This document shows positions 27,712-34,898 of a stretch of 64,000 bases of DNA, in pieces. The notes beneath the pieces were generated by a model. That model made no database searches, was not told the origin of the DNA, and worked only from the letters and a program-made list of their open reading frames with translations. How positions within the stretch are numbered: position 1 is the first letter of the stretch; the number at the start of each line of letters is the position of its first letter. This stretch comes from Pseudorhizobium flavum (lineage in GTDB: Bacteria > Pseudomonadota > Alphaproteobacteria > Rhizobiales > Rhizobiaceae): NCBI RefSeq assembly GCF_902502825.2, contig NZ_LR723670.1:372001-436000 (forward strand), written 5' to 3'. Made by a program: the position numbers and the translations under genes.

Positions 27712-29925
27712 ATGACCTACAAGAACTTCACCGTCGAAACCGACGCAGACGGCATCGCCCTCGTCACCTGGGACATGAAGGACAAGTCGATGAACGTCTT
27801 CACCGTCGAGGTGATGGACGAGATCGAGAAGATCGTCGACGCGACCGTCGCCGACGAGGCCGTCAAGGGCGTGGTGTTCACCTCCGGCAAGTCCTCCTTC
27901 TCCGGCGGCGCCGACCTCACCATGATCAAGTCGATGTTCTCCATGCTCGCCGAGGAAAAGGCGAAGGATCCGCAGTCGGCCGTCCAGAAGCTCTTCGATG
28001 CCGCCGGCCGCATGTCCTGGCTGTGGCGCAAGATCGAGACCAACGGCAAGCCTTGGGTCTCCGCCATCAACGGCACCTGCATGGGCGGCGCCTTTGAGCT
28101 CTCGCTCGCCTGCCACGGCCGCGTCACCGCCAATTCCAAGTCGGTGAAGATCGCGCTGCCCGAGGTCAAGGTCGGCATCTTCCCGGGCGCCGGCGGCACC
28201 CAGCGCGTGCCGCGGCTCGCCAACGCCCAGGACGCCCTGCAGATGATGACGACCGGCCAGTCGCTCACCGCCCAGCGCGCCAAGGCCATGGGCCTCGTCC
28301 ACCAGGTCGTCGAGCCCGCCGAACTCATCAATGCCGCCAAGCAGATGATCAAGGACGGCCTGAAGCCGGTCGCCCCCTGGGACGAAAAGGGCTTCAAGGT
28401 GCCCGGCGGCGGCGTCTGGACCCCCGCGGCCGCCCAGCTCTTCCCGGCAGCCCCCGCCATCCTGCGCCGCGAAACCGCCGGCAACTATCCCGGCGCGCTC
28501 GCCATCCTGAAATGCGTCTACGAGGGCCTGCAGCTGCCCTTCGACACCGCCTTGAAGGTCGAGCAGCGCTACTTCACGCAGATCCTGCAGACCACCGAGG
28601 CCTTCTCGATGATCCGCTCGCTCTTCGTCTCCATGCAGGAGCTCGGCAAGGGCGCCCGCCGCCCGGCCGGCGTTCCGAAGACGGAGATCAGGAAGGTCGG
28701 CGTCGTCGGCGCGGGCTTCATGGGCGCCTCGATCGCCTATGTCACCGCCGCCGCCGGCATCCCCGTGGTCCTCATCGACCGCGACCAGGAAGCCGCGGAC
28801 AAGGGCAAGGCCGTCTCTGAAAAGCTGGTTTCCGATTCGGTCGGCAAGGGCCGCATGACGAAGGAAGAGGGCGAGAAGCTGCTCTCCCTCGTCACCCCGA
28901 CCCCCGACTACTCCACGCTCTCCGACGTCGACCTCGTGGTCGAGGCGGTCTTCGAGGACCGCGCCGTCAAGAAGGCCGTCATCGAGCAGGTCGAGGCCGT
29001 CATCCCGGAAACCGCGATCTTCGCCTCCAACACCTCGACGCTGCCGATCACCGGCCTCGCCGAGAATTCGAAGCGTCCGGAGCAGTTCATCGGCGTCCAC
29101 TTCTTCTCGCCGGTCGAAAAGATGATGCTCACCGAAGTCATCCTCGGCGAGAAGTCGGGCGACAAGGCGCTCGCCATGGCGCTGGATTTCGTCGGCAAGA
29201 TCAGGAAGACGCCGATCGTCGTCAACGATACGCGCGGCTTCTTCGTCAACCGCTGCGTCTTCCGCTACATCAACGAGGCCTATGACATGCTGGCCGAGGG
29301 CGTGCCGGCGACAATGATCGAGAATGCCGCCAAGATGGCTGGCATGCCGGTCGGCCCGCTGTCACTCAACGACGAGGTCGCCGTCGATCTCTCCCAGAAG
29401 ATCATGAAGGCCTCGATCGCCGATCTCGGCCCCAACGCTGTCAAGCCGGAGCATATGGCGCTCATCGACAAGATGGTCGACGTGCTCGACCGCCGCGGCC
29501 GCAAGAACGGCAAGGGCTTCTACGAATACCCTGCCAAGCCCGCCAAGAAGTTCCTCTGGCCGGGCCTCAAGGACCTCTACCCGCAGAAGCCCGCTTCGGA
29601 AGTCGACGTCAACGTCCTGAAACAGCGCTTCCTGGTCACCATCGCGCTGGAAGCCGCCCGCACGGTGGAAGAAGGCATCGTGACGGACCCGCGCGAAGCC
29701 GACGTCGGCTCCATCCTCGGCTTCGGCTTCGCCCCCTATACCGGCGGCACGCTGTCCTACATCGACGGCATGGGCGTGAAGGCCTTCGTGGAACTGGCGG
29801 AAAAACTCGCCGCCCAATACGGCGACCACTTCAAGCCGACGCCGCTGTTGAAGGACATGGCGGCCAACGGCGAGACCTTCTACGGGCGGTTTGATCCGTA
29901 TGGCGACGTGGAGAAGGCGGCTTAG
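27712..29925 (+). CDS. fadB: Fatty oxidation complex alpha subunit (enoyl-CoA hydratase / 3-hydroxyacyl-CoA dehydrogenase)
   Basis: A bifunctional beta-oxidation enzyme of 737 residues. The N-terminal crotonase domain (about 1-190) shows SGKSSFSGGADLTMI and NGTCMGGAFELSLACHGR for the oxyanion hole and LPEVKVGIFPGAGGTQR for a catalytic glutamate. The C-terminal NAD-binding domain starts at about 330 with the dinucleotide motif GVVGAGFMGASIAYV and the HFFSPVEKMMLTEVI segment with the catalytic histidine. I chose the ATG at 27712, with AGGGAGG 7-12 bases upstream, over a TTG 6 bases earlier. The stop codon is inside a terminator hairpin. Confidence 0.96.
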   Translation: MTYKNFTVETDADGIALVTWDMKDKSMNVFTVEVMDEIEKIVDATVADEAVKGVVFTSGKSSFSGGADLTMIKSMFSMLAEEKAKDPQSAVQKLFDAAGRMSWLWRKIETNGKPWVSAINGTCMGGAFELSLACHGRVTANSKSVKIALPEVKVGIFPGAGGTQRVPRLANAQDALQMMTTGQSLTAQRAKAMGLVHQVVEPAELINAAKQMIKDGLKPVAPWDEKGFKVPGGGVWTPAAAQLFPAAPAILRRETAGNYPGALAILKCVYEGLQLPFDTALKVEQRYFTQILQTTEAFSMIRSLFVSMQELGKGARRPAGVPKTEIRKVGVVGAGFMGASIAYVTAAAGIPVVLIDRDQEAADKGKAVSEKLVSDSVGKGRMTKEEGEKLLSLVTPTPDYSTLSDVDLVVEAVFEDRAVKKAVIEQVEAVIPETAIFASNTSTLPITGLAENSKRPEQFIGVHFFSPVEKMMLTEVILGEKSGDKALAMALDFVGKIRKTPIVVNDTRGFFVNRCVFRYINEAYDMLAEGVPATMIENAAKMAGMPVGPLSLNDEVAVDLSQKIMKASIADLGPNAVKPEHMALIDKMVDVLDRRGRKNGKGFYEYPAKPAKKFLWPGLKDLYPQKPASEVDVNVLKQRFLVTIALEAARTVEEGIVTDPREADVGSILGFGFAPYTGGTLSYIDGMGVKAFVELAEKLAAQYGDHFKPTPLLKDMAANGETFYGRFDPYGDVEKAA

Positions 29926-29936
29926 GCCGCCTTTTT
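29914..29936. terminator. Rho-independent terminator overlapping the fadB stop codon
   Basis: The stem AAGGCGGC / GCCGCCTT closes on a TTAG loop that contains the fadB TAG, and is followed by a run of T. It ends the beta-oxidation operon, and in the opposite sense lies immediately after the nucleotidyltransferase stop, so it probably serves both convergent transcripts. Confidence 0.75.
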
Positions 29937-30935
29937 CTACACGACGATAATCCGATAATACCGATTGTTTTCGTCGATTTTCGACAACGTGCTATACATG
30001 TAATCGCCGAATTGGCGAGACTCCTTCATGTACTCAGCGCTATGCTTGCGGTCGCTGAAAATAGCCTCCAAAGCCTCCTCACCAATGCTAGTGAGAGATA
30101 AGAAGTAATTGTACTGCTGGATAAGCTTCTCAGCCTCGGAGTGCGCGTTGCTAGCTTCAGGCTGTTGCATTAGCCATTCTACGCGCCCGACGGGAGTGAG
30201 TTGGGTCATTGCAAAGCCGTCTTCTTGCGAAACCGTACCATGCCGCTTGTAGATTGTAAGGAGGTACAGTAGTGCCGAGTAGCATGTTAGCATTCGGCTG
30301 TGCTTTAGCTTGTAGTTCTTGACCTTTCCTTTGGCTTTTTTAGGGTCCGGCTCGCGTTCAGTCCGAGCTTCATAGTTCACGCAGAACGTACGCCACAGCC
30401 GCAGTATATCATTCGTTAGGTACGCAGGAATGAAGTCGTCTTTGTGATCTTGGTAGTCACGCCAATATGCTTCAATGACGGTGCGTATGACCTCGGAATA
30501 GACCTGCTTTCCAAGGAGAGGCCGGCTCTCCAGCAGCAGGAGTAGGCGGCCCGTAAGTGTGTTGGTTGCGTCGTCTTCGGGCGTCCCTAAGGTCTTGGTG
30601 AACATTTCTGCGGAATAATGAGCTAGATACCGCCCATCACCATCGAAATCCTTGATGCCTAGCCGCTTTGTCGCCCGAATAAGATCAGCCTTTATGCAGA
30701 TCTCATCTAGGTGTCGAAGAAGGCTCCCTTTCGGTGTCTGCTTCGAATGGATATCGGTTAATCCAACAATGAAGAGATCTAGATCGCTGTCGGGGCGAGC
30801 TTCTAGTCGACCGTATGAACCAGTAGCATAGACACAGGCTTTTCCCTCTAAGAGGAGGTCTGCGTCCCTCAATTCACCTTGAAGCGCTTCCGCGTTTTGC
30901 AATGTGTATTGTCGACGACGTCCGATTTCCTCCAC
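29937..30935 (-). CDS. Nucleotidyltransferase-domain protein (Pol-beta superfamily)
   Basis: A 332-residue protein. The N-terminal domain carries the nucleotidyltransferase signature GSYGRLEARPDSDLDLFIVG near residues 39-58: a GS helix followed by two metal-binding aspartates (DLD). The rest is all-helical with a lysine-rich patch (KKAKGKVKNYKLKHSR) near 200-215, and may form an HEPN- or substrate-binding-like domain. This suits transfer of a nucleotide to RNA, protein or a small molecule; the substrate is unknown. The GTG start directly abuts the stop of the exonuclease gene, so the two are one operon. Base composition is clearly more AT-rich than the neighbours, which suggests horizontal acquisition. 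Confidence 0.85.
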   Translation of the reverse strand: MEEIGRRRQYTLQNAEALQGELRDADLLLEGKACVYATGSYGRLEARPDSDLDLFIVGLTDIHSKQTPKGSLLRHLDEICIKADLIRATKRLGIKDFDGDGRYLAHYSAEMFTKTLGTPEDDATNTLTGRLLLLLESRPLLGKQVYSEVIRTVIEAYWRDYQDHKDDFIPAYLTNDILRLWRTFCVNYEARTEREPDPKKAKGKVKNYKLKHSRMLTCYSALLYLLTIYKRHGTVSQEDGFAMTQLTPVGRVEWLMQQPEASNAHSEAEKLIQQYNYFLSLTSIGEEALEAIFSDRKHSAEYMKESRQFGDYMYSTLSKIDENNRYYRIIVV

Positions 30936-31583
30936 TCAGCGCCCCCACTCAAACACATTAGCAAATATTTCAGCCTGCTCGATTGCATCATCAAGTGCAT
31001 GATGGGTATGTGGCCTGCTAGGAACCAGATTCGAAGGGAGTTTTGATCTGCTTGATCTCGATATCGGCATAGATCCCTTCACCGCAACCGCAGTTTTAAT
31101 ATCAAAGCACTGCGAATAGCCAAAAGGGGATCCTTTGGGGCAGAAGCGGGTGAAGTACCAGTACAGCCAAGTCCAATCAAAGCTGAGTGGATAGGCAACT
31201 AATACAGGTTTATGTCTTCCGGCAATTTGATGTACCCATTCATAAGCTGCGCTCATCGCATCCTGTGGGTCATTCCCGCGTAGCTTGAGTTCTTCGCGAT
31301 TTAGCCCGTTTATCTTAAGGGCCTCCACCTGATACTCTTCGGATATCGGTTTCATTTCGCGGTAGAAGGACTGGTTGTAGGCAGGAGGTCGGTGGAACGT
31401 CGTTCCGTCGAAATGTCCAGCGTATACGATAGCGAATGACAAGATCGAGAATGGGCCCGGAATAGGCCCATCGGTTTCGACATCTGCTGAGAAATAAACG
31501 TCCACTTGGTCTTCTATGTCCTGGAGCCTGAGCACGCCTGTAGAGGCGCCCAGCCTCCCAAGATCGGGGGATATATAGTTCAT
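30936..31583 (-). CDS. DEDDh-family 3'-5' exonuclease-like protein
   Basis: A 215-residue RNase T/DnaQ-type fold. Exo I is FSADVETDGP near residue 32 with the Asp and Glu of the DxE motif. The C-terminal Exo III is HTHHALDDAIEQA near residues 193-205 with the H(x)4D arrangement. An internal Asp (LSFDWTWLYWYF, near 135) supplies Exo II. The likely substrate is an RNA or DNA 3' end. It is the first gene of a two-gene, AT-richer leftward unit with the nucleotidyltransferase. I know of no housekeeping role for this pair. A mobile defence or RNA-processing pair is possible, but this is inference. Confidence 0.85.
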   Translation of the reverse strand: MNYISPDLGRLGASTGVLRLQDIEDQVDVYFSADVETDGPIPGPFSILSFAIVYAGHFDGTTFHRPPAYNQSFYREMKPISEEYQVEALKINGLNREELKLRGNDPQDAMSAAYEWVHQIAGRHKPVLVAYPLSFDWTWLYWYFTRFCPKGSPFGYSQCFDIKTAVAVKGSMPISRSSRSKLPSNLVPSRPHTHHALDDAIEQAEIFANVFEWGR

Positions 31584-32038
31584 TTTGAGAGCCCTCCACC
31601 GCTTTTATGCATCTCTGATCCGCGCGAGACGCTCGTACCACGAATCAACCGGCTTAACTCGTTGATTACTCAGAGTCCGGCGCGAGACTAATTTCTTGAA
31701 TGAGACAATGCGCGATTTGCAGCACATAATCAGCCCTAAGTTTTAGCGGATGGAAAACCACCCGGGAGCTAGTATAGGGGCAGCGGCATTTTTCCCAGTC
31801 GCCCCACCTGCCACTGCTGCCCGGCTTTCGTCGAGACTGAGAAGCCCTCCGTCATTCCTGTGCTTGTCACAGGAATCCAGCGGCGCCGCGTCGGCAGCGC
31901 GATAGACGCTTCATCACCGGCACCAGGTTTTCTCGCCGCGCAGACGCGCGGCGGCTGGATCCCGGCTCAAGGCCGGGATGACGGAGCGGGAGCCCGTCAC
32001 CTCTCCCCACCCACCCCCTCTCGCCCTACCTCGCCCCC
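31584..32038. other. Intergenic region upstream of the exonuclease gene with a palindromic repeat
   Basis: The first 260 bases form the upstream region of the exonuclease-nucleotidyltransferase unit. They are mixed in composition, and I see no gene or clear promoter. From 31847 onward it contains the first copy of a 138-bp structured repeat, followed by about 50 bases up to the SRAP remnant. Confidence 0.6.
31847..31984. repeat. Rhizobial palindromic intergenic repeat, copy 1
   Basis: About 138 bp made of three hairpins in series: ATTCCTGTG/CACAGGAAT around CTTGT, a CGCCGCG.../...CGCGGCG stem, and TCCCGGC/GGCCGGGA around TCAA, ending GATGACGG. Copy 2 lies at 32268-32406 and is nearly identical. 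The type resembles the RIME-like mosaic elements common between genes of Rhizobiaceae. Its position next to acquired genes suggests a permissive insertion locus. Confidence 0.85.
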
Positions 32039-32248
32039 ATGTGCAACGACTACGAACAACACATCCGCTATGCCGAATACCTCCGCGCGCTGGAGGAGCA
32101 GGGCCTCGCCGCGCCAGCGCACCAGGCGAGGCGGATCTGCAGCAGGCGGATGACAACCCGGATCAGCGATCTCAAACCGGTGATGCGGTCGGAAGGTGAG
32201 GGCATGGTGGCGCTGTCGCCGATGGCTTTTCCCGAAGCCATTGGATAG
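32039..32248 (+). pseudogene. Truncated SRAP/YedK (SOS response-associated peptidase) remnant
   Basis: The start MCNDYEQHIRYAEYLRALEEQG is the unmistakable N-terminus of the SRAP (DUF159) family, in which Cys2 crosslinks to abasic sites in single-stranded DNA. Codons after PAHQ read a wrong frame (ARRICSRRMTT). In the next frame the same DNA gives GEADLQQADD, as expected, and the original frame returns at ISDLKPVMRSEGEGMVALSPM. Two compensating single-base indels therefore occurred. The protein then ends at residue 69, where intact members run past 200. A non-functional remnant between two repeat copies. Confidence 0.8.
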
Positions 32249-32267
32249 GGAGAGGCGCCGTCCTCTC

Positions 32268-32406
32268 CTCCGTCATTCCTGTGCTTGTCACAGGAATCCA
32301 GCAGCGCCGCGTCGGCGGCGCGAAAGACTCCTTCGTCACCAGCAACAAGTTCTCTCGCCGCGCGGACGCGCGGCGGCTGGATCCCGGCTCAAGGCCGGGA
32401 TGACGG
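32268..32406. repeat. Rhizobial palindromic intergenic repeat, copy 2
   Basis: A near-identical direct copy of 31847-31984 with the same three hairpins, differing by a handful of substitutions and one indel. The two copies lie in the same orientation about 421 bp apart and bracket the SRAP remnant. Confidence 0.85.
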
Positions 32407-32485
32407 GTGGGTGTTGCCCGCATCCCGCCAAAGCAGCGTCGGCGCATGCTCTTGCATGCTCCGTTCTTCATGGCATTATTCTCGG

Positions 32486-32773
32486 ATGCGTCAGGGCTAT
32501 GTCTACATCCTTGCCTCCAAGCGCAACGGGACGCTCTATACCGGCGTGACGTCCGATCTGCCGCGCCGCCTCTACGAGCACCAGAACGATCTCACCCCCG
32601 GCTTTACCACCCGCTATGGCGTCAAGACACTCGTCTGGTTCGAGATCCACGACCTGGTGGTCGACGCGATCCGGCGTGAAAAGACCATCAAGAAATGGCC
32701 ACGCGCCTGGAAGCTCAACCTGATCGAGAGCATCAATCCCGACTGGGATGACATCTCACCATGGCTGCTCTGA
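32486..32773 (+). CDS. GIY-YIG domain protein (UPF0213-type)
   Basis: A 95-residue stand-alone GIY-YIG nuclease domain. The first beta strand is GYVYILAS (the GIY position). The second motif is LYTGVTSDLPRRLYEHQ with the conserved Arg, and the metal-binding Glu is in AIRREKTIKKW. These small proteins are abundant in rhizobia and their substrate is unknown. I chose the ATG at 32486 because upstream codons lie in the repeat. It is likely intact and carries its own short leader. It sits in the accessory stretch between repeats. Confidence 0.93.
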   Translation: MRQGYVYILASKRNGTLYTGVTSDLPRRLYEHQNDLTPGFTTRYGVKTLVWFEIHDLVVDAIRREKTIKKWPRAWKLNLIESINPDWDDISPWLL

Positions 32774-32821
32774 TCCCCAAAGAACGTGGAAGCTCCGCCG
32801 CCAAAAATCGCGGCACCGGCT

Positions 32822-32897
32822 CCTCGCCCCTCGTGGGACAGCAAGAAAAATCAGCCTCTTAGCCAAAGGCTAAGCGCTGGATTTTTCAGGCGAGGGG
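32822..32897. repeat. Nested inverted-repeat element
   Basis: Three nested stems. The outer is CCTCGCC/GGCGAGG (32822-32828 with 32889-32895). The middle is AAAAATC.GC/GC.GATTTTT with one bulge. The core hairpin is CTTAGCC-AAA-GGCTAAG at 32858-32874. The whole can fold as one long hairpin downstream of the GIY-YIG gene. It is probably an interspersed palindromic element or a bidirectional transcription end. Confidence 0.6.
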
Positions 32898-33014
32898 ATT
32901 TTTCGTCCCCCTTCCAAGAACCCGCTCCCATAATCATCCCGCCTCCGTCGCCGGAGTGTTTCGCGAGACGGTCGCGGGCAGGCGGGGGCCGGTGCTTCCA
33001 TTTAAGCCGTAACG

Positions 33015-33300
33015 TGCGGGGAGGGTGGAAGAGGTGAAAGCCATGGAGCGGGCTGACAAGGCAGCGCTCCTGTCAAGTCTCCCCCGGGCAGCCATGTCCG
33101 GTTCGGGAAAGCCGTGCAAGCACCGGGAGAAATCCGGGTGCGCAGAGAGACGAGGCGATCGCCTGTAGGGGCTGGACACCCCGAAAGAACGCCGAAGGCC
33201 ACGCGGATGCGGAGCCACAGACTAAAACCAAAGTGAGGTTCCGCATCCGTGTGGGCTCTCCAACCCGATCAGAAAGACATGCGAAGCCGCGTGAACGCGG
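33015..33300 (+). ncRNA. Candidate structured non-coding RNA, about 285 nt
   Basis: No plausible protein reading frame, but many stems. GGAGCG (33045-33050) pairs with CGCTCC (33065-33070), and the loop TGACA (33054-33058) pairs with TGTCA (33071-33075), giving an H-type pseudoknot. Then come a CACCGG/CCGGGTG hairpin (33121-33140), the AGGCGATCGCCT hairpin (33153-33164), GGGG/CCCC (33168-33182), a 16-bp stem at 33201-33216 with 33237-33252, and CCGCG-TGAA-CGCGG at 33287-33300. The layout reminds me of HEARO (the omega RNA of IscB elements), but no IscB gene follows and the match is from memory. Alternatives are a long 5' leader of the next gene or an intron remnant. The strand is judged from the downstream gene. 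Confidence 0.45.
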
Positions 33301-33327
33301 ACCCGTGCCCGGAAAGGGGGATCAGCC

Positions 33328-33744
33328 ATGGCAGAAAGCAAGGAAGAAAAGCTCCGCCTCTGGCGGGAGTACGACAACGAGCCCTACCTGTCGGGCTATA
33401 CCCGCGGCGAGTTCAACAGGCTCCCCCCGCGCCAGAAGTCGCGCGAATGGCAGAAGCTCACCCAGCGCGTGACGACCGATCTCGGCTACTGGAAGACCTG
33501 CACGCTCCCCGCCTGCCGCCGCGCCCGCGCCTGCCGCGGCTTCCTGTCGGAAAAGCAGTATAGCGGCGAGCCGCGCTGGCACAACGCCTTCCCGCCCTGC
33601 GTCGGCCCGCGCGGCGCCCGCCAGCCGGAGGTGCTCGCCGCCTTCCCCGCCGCCCTCGGCTACCCGCCGGAAGAGGATGACGGCCCGAAGTACAACGGCC
33701 GCGCCTCCAACAGGTCGGCGGAGGAGGACGGGGAGGCCTCGTGA
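33328..33744 (+). CDS. Hypothetical protein with a cysteine cluster
   Basis: A 138-residue basic protein of unknown family. It begins MAESKEEKLRLWREYDNEPYLSG. The middle carries WKTCTLPACRRARACRGF (residues 52-69) with three cysteines, and a fourth cysteine in FPPCVGPRG near 90, so a small metal-binding site is possible. The tail is Pro/Glu/Asp-rich and probably disordered. AAAGGGGG lies 8 bases before the ATG, so it is likely expressed. It begins right after the structured non-coding stretch. I do not recognise a homologous function. Confidence 0.8.
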   Translation: MAESKEEKLRLWREYDNEPYLSGYTRGEFNRLPPRQKSREWQKLTQRVTTDLGYWKTCTLPACRRARACRGFLSEKQYSGEPRWHNAFPPCVGPRGARQPEVLAAFPAALGYPPEEDDGPKYNGRASNRSAEEDGEAS

Positions 33745-33811
33745 CGGCCGCTGCTTGCCGAAAACCCGCGCTTCCCCTAGGCTGCGGGGCGGAAGCAGGT
33801 GAGGTGGCCCC

Positions 33812-34741
33812 ATGTCCCGCCGTATCTTGATTGCCTTCTTCATTTTCGCCGGCTGGGCCGGCGCAGCTTTCGCGCAGGCGACGGCAGGGGACACCCTGCG
33901 CCTCGGCTTCTTTCCGCCGCTCGGCGAAGACCTCGTCTACCGCATCGAGTTCTCGCAGGAGCAGGTGTTCGACGGGCGGACCGACCGCCGCCGCTGGTCG
34001 CACGACGTCGTCATCCGCCTCACCGGCAAGCGGCCTCCGGATCTCCTGGAGGGCCGCTTCACCCTCCGCAACGTCGTCGATCACCAGGGGTCGGGCGAGG
34101 ACCCCTATTACCTGATCGCAAGCGCGATCGAGGGCGAGAGCTTCGATCTGCAGATGCTGGAGGCCGGTCCGCCGGTGGTGGTCGACTGGGCCGGCATCAA
34201 GCAGCGCATCGAACGCTCCGCCGGCCGGGGTGGCCGCACGGCGGCGGCCATGCCGCAGATACTGCCGATGTTCGATCCGGAGGGCGTCACCGCAGTGATG
34301 CGGCCGCTCTGGGTCACCGGCATTGCTTATCTGCGCGCCTTCGCCAGGGACGGCTCGACCACCACCGCCACCGGCCTCGACCTGCCCGCCTTCTATCCGG
34401 TCAAGGGGGCGGTGCTGCAATCCTATGGCGCCCGTCTCGAAGGTTCCGAAGACCTGATGTTCGTCTGGAAGATCACCTCCGATCCGAAGGCGGCGTCGGA
34501 AAGCCTTGGCCGGGAGCTCCAGGGGATCGGCCGCGCGCTCGCCGGTGGTGCCGGGCAGGCGGACGCAGGCAGGCAGATCACGGAAGCGGTGGCGCAGGGC
34601 GTCGAGGCGCTGGAAGCGGGCGTGGCGATCTACGACCTGACGCCGGGGCTGATGCGCGAGATCACCTTCGACGCCCGGCTTACCGCCGGCCCGTTCCGAC
34701 GCGACACCCACATCATCATCACCCGCCTCGCGCCGGAGTAG
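33812..34741 (+). CDS. Exported protein of unknown function
   Basis: A 309-residue secreted protein. The signal peptide (MSRRILIAFFIFAGWAGAAFAQA) ends at about residue 22. The mature domain looks beta-rich: TLRLGFFPPLGEDLVYRIEF, DVVIRLTGKRPPDLLEGRFTLRN, ITFDARLTAGPFRRDTHIIITRL. No catalytic motif stands out. It stands alone on the plus strand between the cysteine-cluster gene and the GntR regulator. The likely compartment is the periplasm. Confidence 0.85.
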   Translation: MSRRILIAFFIFAGWAGAAFAQATAGDTLRLGFFPPLGEDLVYRIEFSQEQVFDGRTDRRRWSHDVVIRLTGKRPPDLLEGRFTLRNVVDHQGSGEDPYYLIASAIEGESFDLQMLEAGPPVVVDWAGIKQRIERSAGRGGRTAAAMPQILPMFDPEGVTAVMRPLWVTGIAYLRAFARDGSTTTATGLDLPAFYPVKGAVLQSYGARLEGSEDLMFVWKITSDPKAASESLGRELQGIGRALAGGAGQADAGRQITEAVAQGVEALEAGVAIYDLTPGLMREITFDARLTAGPFRRDTHIIITRLAPE

Positions 34742-34806
34742 AGCGGGGTGCCTTGTACGGGTTTAGCCGGAAATGCGTTGCGCCCCGCTCCGTCCACGGT
34801 ATACCA

Positions 34807-34836
34807 TTGACAGGTTGTCAGACGTCAAGATATGAC
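34807..34836 (+). promoter_or_regulatory. Sigma-70-like promoter of GntR regulator 1
   Basis: A consensus -35 TTGACA (34807-34812) is separated by 18 bp from TATGAC (34831-34836). The predicted transcription start falls at about 34843, immediately before the palindromic operator at 34844-34866. Bound repressor would block clearance. Confidence 0.55.
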
Positions 34837-34843
34837 TTCCAGA

Positions 34844-34866
34844 ACTGGTAAGGCCAGCTTACCAGT
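34844..34866. promoter_or_regulatory. FadR-type operator upstream of GntR regulator 1
   Basis: Perfect 9-bp arms ACTGGTAAG and CTTACCAGT are separated by GCCAG. The TGGT...ACCA pattern is the usual FadR-subfamily operator form. The left half plus spacer (TGGTAAGGCCAG) recurs at 45855-45866 before the second GntR gene. Confidence 0.75.
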
Positions 34867-34898
34867 CACGCGCCGAGGAGGGTGCGTCGGGAGGATGG

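Noticed and set aside
27682..29100. Leftward 472-codon reading opposite fadB, rich in His, Asp, Gly and Arg
   Set aside because: This is the typical mirror reading of a GC-rich gene. fadB has complete hydratase and dehydrogenase motifs on the other strand.
29937..30935. Nucleotidyltransferase as a cGAS-like CBASS enzyme
   Set aside because: The GS...DLD motif is common to the whole superfamily. No effector, Cap2 or Cap3 gene adjoins it, so CBASS cannot be claimed.
33015..33300. Structured region as RNase P RNA, tmRNA or a group II intron
   Set aside because: The core RNase P phrases (GAGGAAAGTCC, ACAGAGA) and the tmRNA tag are absent. A GTGCG 5' end is suggestive of an intron, but no domain V helix with the expected AGC...GTT pairing or maturase gene is found.
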